This document shows positions 9,007-17,970 of a stretch of 64,000 bases of DNA, one piece after another (the stretch's first letter is position 1; the number at the start of each line of letters is the position of its first letter). A program made the translations under genes and the position numbers. This DNA is from Anaerobaca lacustris (lineage in GTDB: Bacteria; Planctomycetota; Phycisphaerae; Sedimentisphaerales; Anaerobacaceae), in assembly GCF_030012215.1 (NCBI RefSeq), contig NZ_JASCXX010000006.1, positions 149,791 through 213,790 on the forward strand, written 5' to 3'. Under the pieces are notes generated by a model. That model did no database searches and was not told the origin of the DNA. It saw only the letters and a list, made by a program, of their open reading frames with translations.

Positions 9007-10326
9007 TCAGAGCAGCGTTTCCACAACGGTCGGAACATCCTCGGCGCGCTGCACGCCCTGCAGGGTGGCCAGTGTGGCGTTTGTGCCGTTGCCTCCTCCG
9101 GCGAGCACCTGGTAGTGAGGCGCGGCCGCCCCGTCGATCTTGCGCAGCATCCCGACCAGACCGATTGACGCCACGGCGCTGTGCGCGCAGCCGTTGGGGC
9201 ATCCGGAGATGCTGATGCGAACACCCGAGAGCTTCTCCGTCGGCACGCATTCCCGTATCTTTGCGGCCGTGGCCCAGCAGTCCGTCAGGCCTCTGGGGCA
9301 TGTCCTGGAGCCGGGGCAGGCGACAATCGTCGGGCCGGTCGCCCAAGCCGCCAGATCCGCCGGCAGTGGCACCGGCTTCGGACCGTACAGGACAAGTCCA
9401 TGCTCCAGATCGATCCGCACCGCTGCCTCGTGCGGCTCGACTACATCGGCCAATCGCACCGCTTGTGCGGGGGTGACGTTGCCGTCGGGCAACTGAAGCC
9501 GGCACTGTTGCTGCACCTGGCCGAGCCCGGCGCCGCAAGTAACGCGAGGCCGCGACCGGCGCGCCTTGACGTGTTCGAAGCGCGACTCCAGTTCGGCCTT
9601 GAAGACATCGTCGCCGAGCCTCTCTCGAACGTGGCGGAATCGCGCGCGACGCCTGTTCTGCCGGTCCCCGTGCTTCTCGAACATCTCGACAGCCGCGACA
9701 CACAAAGGCAGAACGTCGCCGGCGGACATGTTGTGGTAGAGTTCGATGCCAAGAGCAGGTTTGGCGCCGAGCGAGCCGGCCCCGATGACGACGAATCGCC
9801 CGCCTGGCTGTCCGATGAAACCCAGGTCGTTCAGCCAGGGCTTGGCGCAGGCCTTCGGACAGCCCGAGAGGCTGATCTTGAACTTTCGCGGCAGGGTGAA
9901 GATAACCGGCTCCCGATCAATGCCCTGACGCACCAGTTGGGCCAAGGGCATCACGTCGAGACCGCCGGGGCAGAACTCACAGCCGGAGCAGACGGTGATG
10001 TTGCGTACCGAGTCGCCGCACGCTCCGAACACGGTCAGGCCGACCTCCGCCAGACGCTGCTGCACTGTCGCGACATCCTGGCGCCGAATGTTGTGCAGTT
10101 CGAGGTCCTGGCGGGTCGTCAAATGCAGGGGAAAGCCGTTGCAGCAGGTCTCGGCGAGTTCGGCGATCCTTCGCCATTGGGGCCAGTTGATTCGTCCTCC
10201 GGGAATCTTGACCCTTTGCATGTACAAGCCGGCCTGCTTCTGTGGATAGACGCCAAGCACCCGACCGGGGAGGGGTGTTCCCTCCCCGGATGCCGGCGAC
10301 ACATTCGACTGCCGCTCATTCTCCAT
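9007..10326 (-). CDS. Siroheme sulfite/nitrite reductase with two cluster motifs
   Basis: A 439-residue ferredoxin-type sulfite (or nitrite) reductase, reducing sulfite to sulfide for cysteine synthesis. It is built as two similar halves, each a ferredoxin-like segment plus a siroheme/4Fe-4S segment. Unusually, both halves carry the C-X5-C...C-X3-C cluster motif: C113/C119 with C156/C160 (SGCPKAC), and C337/C343 with C376/C380 (SGCPNGC). It is the last gene of the operon after the APS/PAPS reductase, four bases downstream, so sulfite is the likely substrate. An AAGGAAG ribosome site precedes the start. The electron donor is not encoded nearby. Confidence 0.85.
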   Translation of the reverse strand: MENERQSNVSPASGEGTPLPGRVLGVYPQKQAGLYMQRVKIPGGRINWPQWRRIAELAETCCNGFPLHLTTRQDLELHNIRRQDVATVQQRLAEVGLTVFGACGDSVRNITVCSGCEFCPGGLDVMPLAQLVRQGIDREPVIFTLPRKFKISLSGCPKACAKPWLNDLGFIGQPGGRFVVIGAGSLGAKPALGIELYHNMSAGDVLPLCVAAVEMFEKHGDRQNRRRARFRHVRERLGDDVFKAELESRFEHVKARRSRPRVTCGAGLGQVQQQCRLQLPDGNVTPAQAVRLADVVEPHEAAVRIDLEHGLVLYGPKPVPLPADLAAWATGPTIVACPGSRTCPRGLTDCWATAAKIRECVPTEKLSGVRISISGCPNGCAHSAVASIGLVGMLRKIDGAAAPHYQVLAGGGNGTNATLATLQGVQRAEDVPTVVETLL

Positions 10327-10330
10327 AACA

Positions 10331-11050
10331 TTATCTTCCTTGTGCGACGGCCTTCAGCGGGCGCGTGTGGATGCCGCATTCACCGCCGCACTTGCTGGTT
10401 CCGATCCACCGGCCGGCCCGTTCGTCGGCGCCCAGCGTGATCCTCGTGCAGGGGGCGCAGCCCAGCGAACGATAGCCTTGGGCGTAGAGCGGATTGACGG
10501 GCACCTGATGGAGCGCCAGGTACTGCCAGACCTCCCGCTCGTGCCAGATCAGGATCGGATTGAGCTTAATCAGCCCGGGGTCTCGTTCCTCGACTTCTTT
10601 GAAATCCGTGCGGGTGCGGCCCTCGGTGCACCGCAAGCCCGTGACCCAGCACGTGACATTCATCTGTTCGATGGCCCGACGCGTGGGCTCGACCTTCAGC
10701 AGGTCGCAGCAGCGGTCCGGGTCCGTCTGGTGGAGGTTGTCGGGGATCTCCACATCGTTGCGGAAGACCCGCAGTTCCGGATACCTCGCGACTTCCTCGC
10801 GCATGAATTGCACGGTCTCCGGGGGTTTGTAGCGGGTCGTCACGATGAAGCCGCCGATGTCCGCACTGACGCTCTTGGCCAGGTGCCAGACGGCGACGGA
10901 GTCCTTGCCGAGGCTGTTCGCCACGACGAGTCCGCTGCCGTATTCCTCCAGGGCCAGGCGGATCAACTGCCGGGACCGCTCGACCTTTTCGGCGAAGTTC
11001 AGGCTCGCCACCAGTTCCGCCACATCGTCAACCATCACATCTTCCAACAT
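10331..11050 (-). CDS. cysH: Phosphoadenylyl-/adenylyl-sulfate reductase
   Basis: A 239-residue PP-loop reductase that makes sulfite from activated sulfate using thioredoxin. The nucleotide-binding SLGKDSVAVWHL motif is near residue 45. The paired cysteines in DRCCDLLKVEP and CAPC bind a 4Fe-4S cluster and mark the adenylyl-sulfate (APS) type rather than the cluster-free PAPS type. The C-terminal ECGIH motif contributes the catalytic Cys. AAAGGAG lies nine bases before the ATG. It sits between the DUF2061 gene and the sulfite reductase in one operon. Confidence 0.93.
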   Translation of the reverse strand: MLEDVMVDDVAELVASLNFAEKVERSRQLIRLALEEYGSGLVVANSLGKDSVAVWHLAKSVSADIGGFIVTTRYKPPETVQFMREEVARYPELRVFRNDVEIPDNLHQTDPDRCCDLLKVEPTRRAIEQMNVTCWVTGLRCTEGRTRTDFKEVEERDPGLIKLNPILIWHEREVWQYLALHQVPVNPLYAQGYRSLGCAPCTRITLGADERAGRWIGTSKCGGECGIHTRPLKAVAQGR

Positions 11051-11082
11051 CGTACCGGTCTCCTTTCATTGTTTTGAATTTG

Positions 11083-11304
11083 TCAGATCTGGTATTCCGG
11101 CGGTTCTGCCCTGCCGAAACGGAGGTGATTCCACAGGCGCTCGTGGAAGTAGAAGGCCCCGATCTTTACGCCCGTGTCCAGCAGTCCGATCCGTGCGGCC
11201 AGGTCCAGGTTGCCTGTGAGCGCCCATGCCACGGCGCAGGTCACCACCGTTCCACCCGCCCGCCAGGTCACTGCTTTGAGGATGCTTCTTGAACGTGTCT
11301 CCAT
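11083..11304 (-). CDS. DUF2061 small membrane protein
   Basis: A 73-residue protein with two predicted membrane helices (about 12-30 and 37-50) and the ERLWNHLRFGR tail of the DUF2061 family. The biochemical role is unknown. Members are often found with sulfate-assimilation genes, as here, where it is the first gene before cysH. The start follows an AAGGG site. An operator-like sequence shared with the Rrf2 gene lies 19 bases upstream of the start. Confidence 0.8.
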   Translation of the reverse strand: METRSRSILKAVTWRAGGTVVTCAVAWALTGNLDLAARIGLLDTGVKIGAFYFHERLWNHLRFGRAEPPEYQI

Positions 11305-11323
11305 CCCTTAATTCCTACCCATG

Positions 11324-11336
11324 TATTCCTATTGAT
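11324..11336 (-). promoter_or_regulatory. Putative Rrf2 operator before the cys operon
   Basis: The 13-mer TATTCCTATTGAT on the plus strand, just upstream of DUF2061-cysH-sulfite reductase. The same 13-mer recurs in inverted orientation upstream of the Rrf2 gene at 11868-11880. The match continues with TACT in both copies after one differing base. Confidence 0.6.
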
Positions 11337-11350
11337 TTACTATGTCTTGT

Positions 11351-11376
11351 GGGCAAAAAAAAAGACAGTCTTGCCC
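11351..11376 (-). terminator. Terminator after the Rrf2 gene
   Basis: On the minus strand an AAGACTGTCTT hairpin runs into nine T residues, all enclosed by GGGCAA and TTGCCC arms. It begins four bases after the Rrf2 stop codon and separates that gene from the cys operon. Confidence 0.7.
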
Positions 11377-11379
11377 CCC

Positions 11380-11832
11380 TTAGATCACGAAATTCATCGC
11401 GTCGGCACACCTGCACGCCGTCTCCTCTTCGACGAGATCGTGCACCGTCGTTTGATCGTAGACGTCGGAGATGGCCGCTTGCGTTCGTTTCCACAGGTGC
11501 GAAAATGCAACATCGCCCGCGCGATCGGCGGTTGGGACGCCGCGGCTCTCTGTACTGTCCAAACGGCCCTCAAACAGGCGAATGACCTGGCCCACGTGGA
11601 TATCGCGGGCGTCGCGCGCCAAGCTGTATCCACCACTGTTGCCTCTCTTGGAAACGACAAAGCCGCCGTTCTTCAGTTCGACCAAGATGGCCTCCAGAAA
11701 ACGAGATGGGATTCCTTGAGCGGACGCAATCTCCTGGATCTTCATAGAGCCTGAGTTGGCCTTTCGAGCGAGTTCGAAGACGGCTCTCAGCCCATACTCA
11801 CACTTCTTCGAAACCAGCAACTGTGTCTTCAT
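11380..11832 (-). CDS. Rrf2-family transcriptional regulator (cysteine/sulfur type)
   Basis: A 150-residue winged-helix regulator. The N-terminus KKCEYGLRAVFELA, the HTH IQEIASAQGIPSRFLEAILVEL and the wing KRGNSGGYSLAR are characteristic of Rrf2 proteins. It lacks the regular three-Cys cluster of IscR, having a Cys near residue 11 and a CRC motif at the end. Its position and the operator shared with the cys operon suggest a CymR-like role controlling sulfur assimilation and itself. It is transcribed as a single gene with its own terminator. Confidence 0.85.
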   Translation of the reverse strand: MKTQLLVSKKCEYGLRAVFELARKANSGSMKIQEIASAQGIPSRFLEAILVELKNGGFVVSKRGNSGGYSLARDARDIHVGQVIRLFEGRLDSTESRGVPTADRAGDVAFSHLWKRTQAAISDVYDQTTVHDLVEEETACRCADAMNFVI

Positions 11833-11867
11833 CTTCGTTTCCTGCCCACCTGGACAATATACAGTAT

Positions 11868-11880
11868 ATCAATAGGAATA
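11868..11880 (-). promoter_or_regulatory. Putative Rrf2 autoregulatory operator
   Basis: On the minus strand TATTCCTATTGAT, then ATACTGTAT, 36 bases before the Rrf2 start. It is identical over 13 bases to the site before the cys operon, which supports one regulator acting on both. Confidence 0.6.
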
Positions 11881-12064
11881 GATGAGTATAGCAAGGCGTT
11901 GCGTTCCCGTGCAAGAGATTTCTTGCAAATTTGATGCGCTTTCCTGATGATAGGGCAATGACTGGAATGCAAGTGTATGAAAATACATTGGTTACGTTTA
12001 TACGAAGAACAGAGGACCAAGACGGTGCGTTGGCATCGTCGTCTGGGCAGGTTTGGAGTTTGTG

Positions 12065-12658
12065 ATGTGTACTGTAGCACGGCGGATTTCCTTGGCTCGT
12101 CTTTTCTGGACGTTCTTTCGCATCGGGCTGCTGACGTTTGGAGGCGGCGTGGCGATGGCGGCCGTGATGCGATATGAGCTCGTTCTCAAGCGTCGTTGGC
12201 TGGGTGAGGACGACTTCGTCTCGGCCATGTCCACGGCGACGGCTGTTCCGGGCGTGATCGCGGTGAATCTTGCCTTTCTCCAGGGGCAGCGCTTCGGCGG
12301 GCTTCCGGGGGCAGGCGCCGCCGTTTTGGGGACGATCTGTCCGTCGTTCTTCGTGATCCTCCTGATCGTCGGGTTCGCGTTGCCCCATTTCGATCATCCG
12401 ACGGTGGCGGTGTTTCTGAAAGGGTGTGCCATTGCCGTCAGCGGCCAGATCGCCTTCGCCACGTACACGTTTGCCCGGAGGGTGCGGCGGAACTGGCGCA
12501 CCGGCCTGGCCTGTGCCGTCGGGCTGACCGTGCTGCTGCTGGGTCTTCACCCGATCTGGGCCGTGGTCGCTGCCGCCGGATTGAGCTATTTCCTTCAGGA
12601 GCCGAATGGACTGTCGGACACCAACGGCAGCGAGGAATCGCAGGAAGGAGACGCATGA
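12065..12658 (+). CDS. chrA: Chromate transporter half-protein, first subunit
   Basis: A 197-residue membrane protein with one CHR domain (FFRIGLLTFGGGVAMAAVM near the start, then a conserved ATAVPGVIAVNLAFLQG segment). Short CHR proteins occur as tandem pairs that together correspond to full-length ChrA, which exports chromate. The ATG was chosen because GGAG lies six bases upstream. Its TGA overlaps the ATG of the second half, indicating translational coupling. The real substrate in this organism may be another oxyanion such as sulfate, given the sulfur genes next door (inference). Confidence 0.85.
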   Translation: MCTVARRISLARLFWTFFRIGLLTFGGGVAMAAVMRYELVLKRRWLGEDDFVSAMSTATAVPGVIAVNLAFLQGQRFGGLPGAGAAVLGTICPSFFVILLIVGFALPHFDHPTVAVFLKGCAIAVSGQIAFATYTFARRVRRNWRTGLACAVGLTVLLLGLHPIWAVVAAAGLSYFLQEPNGLSDTNGSEESQEGDA

Positions 12659-13185
12659 ACCAAACGCTGTCGTCGCTGTTTGTGAGCTTCTGCCTCATCG
12701 GAATCGGCGCATACGGGGGAGGTCTGGTGACGGTCCCTCTGATCCAGCACGAAATCACCGAGAATCACGACTGGCTCTCCCAACAGGAGATGGGCAGGAT
12801 CGTGGCGATCGCGCAGATGACGCCCGGCCCAATCGCCATCAACGCCGCCACCTTCGTCGGGTATCGGGTCGCAGGGATCGGTGGAGCCATCGTGGCCACA
12901 ACCGCCGTCGTTCTGCCTTCCATCACGATCCTCTTCGTATTGTCGCATATCGTCCGCCGCGTCCGTTCGAGCGAGTCCCTCATGCGTTTCCGCACAGGGA
13001 TGCACACGGGCGTTCTGAGCCTGCTTCTCTTCGCCGTCTGGTCCTATGGGCGAGGCGTTGTCTCGGGAGCACCGGAGTTAGGGATCGCCGTGGCGGCGTT
13101 CCTGACGCTGGTGGTATTCGATCGTCGAATCCACCCTCTCATCGTCATTGTCGCCGCCGGGCTTGTCGGCTTGGTCATCTTCTGA
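12655..13185 (+). CDS. chrA: Chromate transporter half-protein, second subunit
   Basis: A 176-residue membrane protein, the partner CHR half-transporter. Its N-terminus has the paired signature SFCLIGIGAYGGGLVTVPLI and a conserved QMTPGPIAINAATFVGYR segment, followed by four to five hydrophobic helices. GGAG lies six bases before an ATG that overlaps the stop of the first half. It ends 34 bases before the convergent trpC. The two halves probably insert with opposite topology to make one transporter. Confidence 0.85.
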   Translation: MNQTLSSLFVSFCLIGIGAYGGGLVTVPLIQHEITENHDWLSQQEMGRIVAIAQMTPGPIAINAATFVGYRVAGIGGAIVATTAVVLPSITILFVLSHIVRRVRSSESLMRFRTGMHTGVLSLLLFAVWSYGRGVVSGAPELGIAVAAFLTLVVFDRRIHPLIVIVAAGLVGLVIF

Positions 13186-13219
13186 GCCCGCCTCTTGCGG
13201 TTGCCATCCCGCGCGGCGA

Positions 13220-14023
13220 TCAGCCGAACAGCTCGGCGAACTTCTCGGCGATGTCGGAATGCTCGCAGAGGGTCTGGCCGATCAGGACGGCCCGAACGCC
13301 GACGCCGATGAGTCTCTCGACGTCGCCTCGCGTCCGCACGCCGCTTTCGGCGACGACGGGCACATCGTCATCGAGCATCCCCTTGAGCCGGCTGGTCGTG
13401 TTGAGATCGACCGTCATGGTCGTCAGGTCGCGATTGTTGATGCCGAGCACGCTGTAGCCGTGTTCCGGGAAACCGATCAGGCTCCGGACGCTCAGCAGCG
13501 CATCGGCCTGGTGGACCTCGACGAGCACGGTCAGCGTCAGCTCCGTCGCCGCGATCATCAGGTCCATCAACTCGCCCGGCGGCAGGGCGTCGGCGATCAG
13601 CAGGATGGCGTCGGCCCCGGCGGCGCGCGACTCGTACACCTGCCAGAGATCGACAATGAAGTCCTTCCGCAACACCGGCACCTCGACCGCCTGTTTGACC
13701 TGCTCGACGTATTCGAGCTTGCCCTGAAAGTACTTCTCGTCGGTCAGGACGCTGATCGCATCGGCGCCGCACCGTTCATACGTTCGGGCGATCGCCACGG
13801 GATCGAAATCGGCGCGAATCAGTCCGGCTGACGGCGAGGCCTTCTTGACCTCGGCGATCACGTTGAGTCCGCGCCGGTTCGGTTTGGTGACCGCCTTGTA
13901 GAAGTTGCGGCACCTCGGAAGGCCGACGATCCGCGCCTTGAGCTGGTCCAGACTGACCTGGGTCTGTCTGTCCCGCACCTCCCGGCGCTTGTCGGCAACG
14001 ATCTGGTCCAGGATGTTTGCCAA
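13220..14023 (-). CDS. trpC: Indole-3-glycerol-phosphate synthase
   Basis: A 267-residue TIM barrel closing the indole ring in tryptophan synthesis. Motifs include VIAEVKKASPSAG (catalytic Lys), SVLTDEKYFQG, VLRKDF, GINNRDL and VVAESGV near the phosphate site. The likely start is TTG (a GGGACGAG site lies upstream); no in-frame ATG fits better. It follows smpB and the DUF1844 gene on the same strand; no other trp genes are in the window. Confidence 0.95.
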   Translation of the reverse strand: MANILDQIVADKRREVRDRQTQVSLDQLKARIVGLPRCRNFYKAVTKPNRRGLNVIAEVKKASPSAGLIRADFDPVAIARTYERCGADAISVLTDEKYFQGKLEYVEQVKQAVEVPVLRKDFIVDLWQVYESRAAGADAILLIADALPPGELMDLMIAATELTLTVLVEVHQADALLSVRSLIGFPEHGYSVLGINNRDLTTMTVDLNTTSRLKGMLDDDVPVVAESGVRTRGDVERLIGVGVRAVLIGQTLCEHSDIAEKFAELFG

Positions 14024-14062
14024 TGCACTCGTCCCGTCAACGAAAGATCGTCTGCGTCCGAG

Positions 14063-14470
14063 CTACTCGGGCTGCGGCATGCCGTGCTCGGCGATCTGGA
14101 CGAAACCCATGCGCAGCTCGCTCAGGGTGTTCTTGAGCACCTGCGCCTCCTGGTCCGTCAGGTTGCCTTTGGTCTTCTCTTCCAGCACCTCGAGCATGTC
14201 GATATTGTACCGCGCCATCTCCAGGTCCGGCTCCCTGTCGTCCTGGCCCTCGACCCGCAGCACGCCCATCGCGAACAGCGCCTGCGTCGTCAGCATGTTG
14301 ACCAGCGCCAGCAGGTCGCCCTCGGGCAACGGGCCGGACCGACCCGGGGCCTCGTCCGCCTCAGGCGCCTTGTCCTTCTCCTGCTTCTCCTTGGCAGCCA
14401 GGACCTCTTTTTCCTGCTGGGCCTGCTTCTTCCAATCCTCGTCGATGATGAGTTTCTTCTCGTCTGCCAT
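14063..14470 (-). CDS. DUF1844 family protein
   Basis: A 135-residue cytoplasmic protein. The first half is charged and low-complexity (many Lys, Glu, Gln; probably coiled or disordered). The second half holds the DUF1844 core: LPEGDLLALVNMLTTQALFAMG, then LEMARYNIDMLEVLEEKTKGNLTDQE. Its function is unknown. The ATG has AAAGGAC seven bases upstream. It lies between smpB and trpC in a likely three-gene operon. Confidence 0.85.
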   Translation of the reverse strand: MADEKKLIIDEDWKKQAQQEKEVLAAKEKQEKDKAPEADEAPGRSGPLPEGDLLALVNMLTTQALFAMGVLRVEGQDDREPDLEMARYNIDMLEVLEEKTKGNLTDQEAQVLKNTLSELRMGFVQIAEHGMPQPE

Positions 14471-14526
14471 GCCGGTCGTCCTTTTCGAATGCTGAACTCG
14501 GGCAACCACAGGGGGTGCCCCTACGA

Positions 14527-15021
14527 TTATCGTTTTCGATACTTCTTCATGTCGCGATCGAGATCGCGCTTCTGGCTGCGTTCGGCGATGGTCGCCCGCT
14601 TGTCGTACTGCCGTTTGCCCTGGGCCAGCGCCAGCTCGACCTTCGCCAGCCCTCTGCTGCTGAAGTACATGCGAAGAGGAACCAGCGTGAAGCCCCGCTG
14701 TTCGAGCTTGACCGAGATGCGGTGCAGCTCGGCCTTGTGCAGCAGGAGCTTTCGCTTTCGCGTCGGCTCGTGGCCGCCGTCGCGGGCCATCGCATACGGT
14801 GCGATCTTGGCGCCGACGAGCCAGCATTCGCCCCTCTCCAGGCGGGCATACGAGCCGCTCAGGTCGGCCGCCGCACCGCGCAACGACTTGACTTCGCTGC
14901 CGGTCAGCGCCAGCCCGGCCTCGAACTTCTCGACCAGCTCATAATCGCGGTACGCCTTCTTGTTGAACGCCGCCGGATTGTCAAACCCCGTTTTACCCTT
15001 CTTCGACATCCGAGCCATCAT
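14527..15021 (-). CDS. smpB: SsrA-binding protein SmpB
   Basis: A 164-residue tmRNA-binding protein needed for rescue of stalled ribosomes (trans-translation). The OB-fold signatures are clear: KAYRDYELVEKFEAGLALTG, SEVKSLR, and the C-terminal basic tail KRDLDRDMKKYRKR that enters the mRNA channel. A GGAGG site seven bases before the chosen ATG fixes the start; an upstream in-frame ATG at 15054 has no such site. No tmRNA gene was recognised in the window. Confidence 0.95.
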   Translation of the reverse strand: MMARMSKKGKTGFDNPAAFNKKAYRDYELVEKFEAGLALTGSEVKSLRGAAADLSGSYARLERGECWLVGAKIAPYAMARDGGHEPTRKRKLLLHKAELHRISVKLEQRGFTLVPLRMYFSSRGLAKVELALAQGKRQYDKRATIAERSQKRDLDRDMKKYRKR

Positions 15022-15179
15022 AGCGACGCCTCCACCCTTTGGCAACCCATGCAACGCCGCCCCGATCGGTGTTTCTCGGTTTGGAAATGGGCGTCGTTCC
15101 GCAACGGGATTGACAGGGTCTTTCCGGGCGGCTACTGTTTGCCCGTTACAGGTTCGATGGACTGCGAAGGAGCAAACTC

Positions 15180-16343
15180 ATGTCAGATGTGCGTGCGGCG
15201 GTTGTCGGCGCCGGGTTTATTGGCCCGGTACACGTCGAGGCGCTTCTACGAATCGGCGTCGAGGTCACGGGGGTTCTGGGTGTCTCTGACGCCGAATCGC
15301 GGGCGACGGCCGAAAGGCTGGGCCTGTCGAAGGCCTACCGGAGTTTCGAGGAGGTGCTTGAAGACGGAGCGGTGAAGGTCGTGCACATCGCCACGCCGAA
15401 TCGGCTGCACTATCCGATGGCCAAGGCGGTCCTGGAGGCGGGCAAGCACGTGCTGTGTGAGAAGCCGCTGGCGATGAACTCGGCCGAGTCGCAAGAGCTG
15501 GTCGAACTGGCCCGTACGAGCGGCTTGGCGGCGGCGGTCAACTACAACATCCGCTACTATCCGCTGTGTCTGGAGGCGGCCGATATCGTGCGGCGCGGCG
15601 ATCTGGGCGACGTCTACTCGGTCTGCGGCAGCTACGTGCAGGATTGGCTGCTCTACCCGACGGACTACAACTGGCGGGTCCTGGCCGAAGAGGGAGGCGA
15701 ACTGCGTGCGATTGCGGACATCGGCACGCACTGGCTGGATCTGGTCCATGCCATTACGGGCCTTGAGGTGGAAGCAGTTTGCGCGGACCTGTCCACGGTC
15801 CATCCCGTTCGGCAGCGCCCTCTCGGAGAGGTCCAGACGTTCAAGGGCAAGGAGAAGGGCGGGCCCGCCAAAACTGAGCCGGTGGACATCACCACCGAGG
15901 ACTACGGGGCTGTGCTGATGCGCTTCAAGGAAGGTGCCCGCGGCTGCCTGGAAGTCTCGCAGGTGACGGCCGGTCGCAAGAACTGCCTGCGCTACGAGAT
16001 CGCCGGCGCCCAGCGCGCGCTGACCTGGTGCAGCGAGCGGCCCAATGAATTGTGGGCAGGGCACCGCAACCGACCCAACGAGACCTTGATTCGCGACCCG
16101 GCCCTCGTGTCCGACCGGGCGCGCCACTTCATCAACTATCCGGGTGGGCACAATGAAGGCTTCCCGGACACGTTCAAGCAGTGTTTCCGTGCGTTCTATG
16201 AGTATATCGAGGCCGGTGATTTCGCTGCGCCGCCGACCTTTCCCACGCTTGCCGATGGACACCGCGAGATCGTGCTGTGCGAGGCTATTCTACGGAGCCA
16301 TCGAGAACAGAGATGGGTCGAACTGAAAGGAGACCGTTCATGA
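15180..16343 (+). CDS. Cytoplasmic Gfo/Idh/MocA-family oxidoreductase
   Basis: A 387-residue NAD(P)-dependent sugar dehydrogenase-type protein without a signal peptide. The Rossmann motif [11 protein letters not shown] is at the N-terminus, the catalytic CEKPLAMN near residue 98, and the [11 protein letters not shown] motif near residue 180. Length and a GGAG site seven bases upstream support the start. Its stop overlaps the ATG of the isomerase gene, and deoC follows, so the three form an operon for conversion and cleavage of an unidentified sugar or polyol. It differs from the Tat-exported relatives further right in being cytoplasmic. Confidence 0.88.
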   Translation: MSDVRAAVVGAGFIGPVHVEALLRIGVEVTGVLGVSDAESRATAERLGLSKAYRSFEEVLEDGAVKVVHIATPNRLHYPMAKAVLEAGKHVLCEKPLAMNSAESQELVELARTSGLAAAVNYNIRYYPLCLEAADIVRRGDLGDVYSVCGSYVQDWLLYPTDYNWRVLAEEGGELRAIADIGTHWLDLVHAITGLEVEAVCADLSTVHPVRQRPLGEVQTFKGKEKGGPAKTEPVDITTEDYGAVLMRFKEGARGCLEVSQVTAGRKNCLRYEIAGAQRALTWCSERPNELWAGHRNRPNETLIRDPALVSDRARHFINYPGGHNEGFPDTFKQCFRAFYEYIEAGDFAAPPTFPTLADGHREIVLCEAILRSHREQRWVELKGDRS

Positions 16344-17254
16344 AGCTTGGATTCGTCAGTGCGATTCTGCCCGATCTGCCGCTCGAAGAGGTGATCCGGT
16401 TTGCGTCGGAGACCGGATATTCTTGCGTGGAACTGATGTGCTGGCCGAAGGGCAAGGCGGAGCGTCGGTATGCCGGCGTGACCCACATCGACGCGGCCGG
16501 TTTCAGGCAATCCGATGCCGAGAAGGTCCGCGTCCTTCTTAAGGATGCCGGCGTGAGTGTCAGCTCCCTGGGCTATTATCCAAACTACCTGACACCCAAT
16601 GCGGAGGAAGCCAGGGCCGTGACGGCCCATTTCAAGAAGGTCATCCAGGCGGCGTCGCTGCTGGGCGTCGGGCGGGTCACGACCTTCATCGGGCGGGATT
16701 GGACGAAGTCGGTCGAGGAGAACTGGCCACGGTTCAAGAAGGTCTGGGCGCCACTGGTGCGATTTGCCGAAGACCACGATGTGCAGATCGGCATCGAAAA
16801 CTGTCCCATGCTCTTCACCGACGATGAATGGCCGGGCGGCAAGAACCTCGCGCACAGCCCCAGCGTCTGGCGTCGGATGTTCGAGGAGCTTCCGTCGAAG
16901 TCTTTCGGGCTGAACTACGACCCGTCCCATCTGGTCTGGCAGCAGATGGACTACATCAAGCCGTTGTGGGAGTTCAAGGACCGCATCTTCCACGTGCACG
17001 CCAAGGACGTGCGGCTGGACCGCGACCGGCTCGATGACGTTGGCATTCTGGCGACGCCACTGCAATATCACAGCCCGAAGCTGCCCGGCCTGGGCGAAGT
17101 CGACTGGGGCCGGTTCTGTTCGGTCCTCGGTGAGATCGGCTACGATGGGCCGGTCTGCGTCGAGGTCGAGGACCGGGCCTACGAGGGGTCTCTGGAGACG
17201 CGCAAAGCGGCCCTTCGCCAAAGCGCCAGGTTTCTGAGCCAGTTCATCCCGTAA
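16340..17254 (+). CDS. Sugar phosphate isomerase/epimerase (TIM barrel)
   Basis: A 304-residue xylose-isomerase-like TIM barrel (AP endonuclease family 2 fold). Metal-ligand motifs are visible: GIENCP (Glu), [10 protein letters not shown] (Asp/His), HVHAKDV (His), and CVEVED (Glu) at the end. The family isomerises or epimerises keto- and aldo-sugars. Translation is coupled to the preceding oxidoreductase through an ATGA overlap, with AGGAG upstream. The actual substrate cannot be read from the sequence. Confidence 0.85.
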   Translation: MKLGFVSAILPDLPLEEVIRFASETGYSCVELMCWPKGKAERRYAGVTHIDAAGFRQSDAEKVRVLLKDAGVSVSSLGYYPNYLTPNAEEARAVTAHFKKVIQAASLLGVGRVTTFIGRDWTKSVEENWPRFKKVWAPLVRFAEDHDVQIGIENCPMLFTDDEWPGGKNLAHSPSVWRRMFEELPSKSFGLNYDPSHLVWQQMDYIKPLWEFKDRIFHVHAKDVRLDRDRLDDVGILATPLQYHSPKLPGLGEVDWGRFCSVLGEIGYDGPVCVEVEDRAYEGSLETRKAALRQSARFLSQFIP

Positions 17255-17277
17255 ACGCCGATCTAGAAGGACCTGCG

Positions 17278-17970
17278 ATGGATTACACGTATGCCGACAT
17301 CGCCAAGATGATCGACCATTCGCTGCTGAACCCGACGCTGACGGATCGGCAGCTTGAAGAGGGGTGCCGGCTGGCTGTTGACTACGACGTTGCCAGCGTG
17401 TGCATTCTGCCGTACTGCCTGAAACGGTGTGCAGAAATCCTCGCGGGCAGCACGGTCAAAGCCAGCACGACGATCGGGTTTCCGCACGGTGGGCATGCGA
17501 CGGTTGTCAAGGTGGCCGAAACGCTGCAGGCGCTGCGCGACGGCGGCCAGGAGCTGGACATGGTCGTCAATATCAGCAAGGTCCTCAGCGGCGACTGGGA
17601 CTATGTTCGCGGCGATCTGGCGGCGGTGATCGAGCCAACGCATGCGCATGGTCAGAAGGTCAAGGTCATCTTCGAGAACTGCTACCTGAACGACGACCAG
17701 AAGATCCGGCTCTGCGAGATCTGCACTTCACTCGGCGCCGACTGGGTGAAGACCTCGACGGGGTACGGCACGGGCGGCGCGACGATGGAGGACCTGAAAC
17801 TGATGCGGGCCCACTGCCCGGACCACGTACAGGTCAAGGCCGCCGGGGGTGTCCGCGATCTGGACACGCTGCTGGAGGTCAGGAGAATCGGCGTCACCCG
17901 CGCCGGCGCGACCCGCACCGCCGAGATTCTCGATGAGTGCCAACGTCGGCTTGCTGCCGCCGGTCAGTAG
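17278..17970 (+). CDS. deoC: Deoxyribose-phosphate aldolase family protein
   Basis: A 230-residue class I aldolase. The Schiff-base lysine lies in DWVKTSTGYGTGGAT (about residue 158), with the second Lys in VKAAGGVRD. It is of normal DeoC length and cleaves 2-deoxyribose-5-phosphate in the classical reaction. Here it follows an oxidoreductase and a TIM-barrel isomerase, so it may act on a different sugar phosphate in a catabolic route. GAAGGA precedes the ATG. Its last seven bases overlap the end of the convergent lipoprotein gene. Confidence 0.88.
   Translation: MDYTYADIAKMIDHSLLNPTLTDRQLEEGCRLAVDYDVASVCILPYCLKRCAEILAGSTVKASTTIGFPHGGHATVVKVAETLQALRDGGQELDMVVNISKVLSGDWDYVRGDLAAVIEPTHAHGQKVKVIFENCYLNDDQKIRLCEICTSLGADWVKTSTGYGTGGATMEDLKLMRAHCPDHVQVKAAGGVRDLDTLLEVRRIGVTRAGATRTAEILDECQRRLAAAGQ

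Noticed and set aside
4255..14521. Small GGGGTGCCCCT palindromes at about 4255 and 14510
   Set aside because: Only about ten bases with almost no loop; likely chance in GC-rich DNA.
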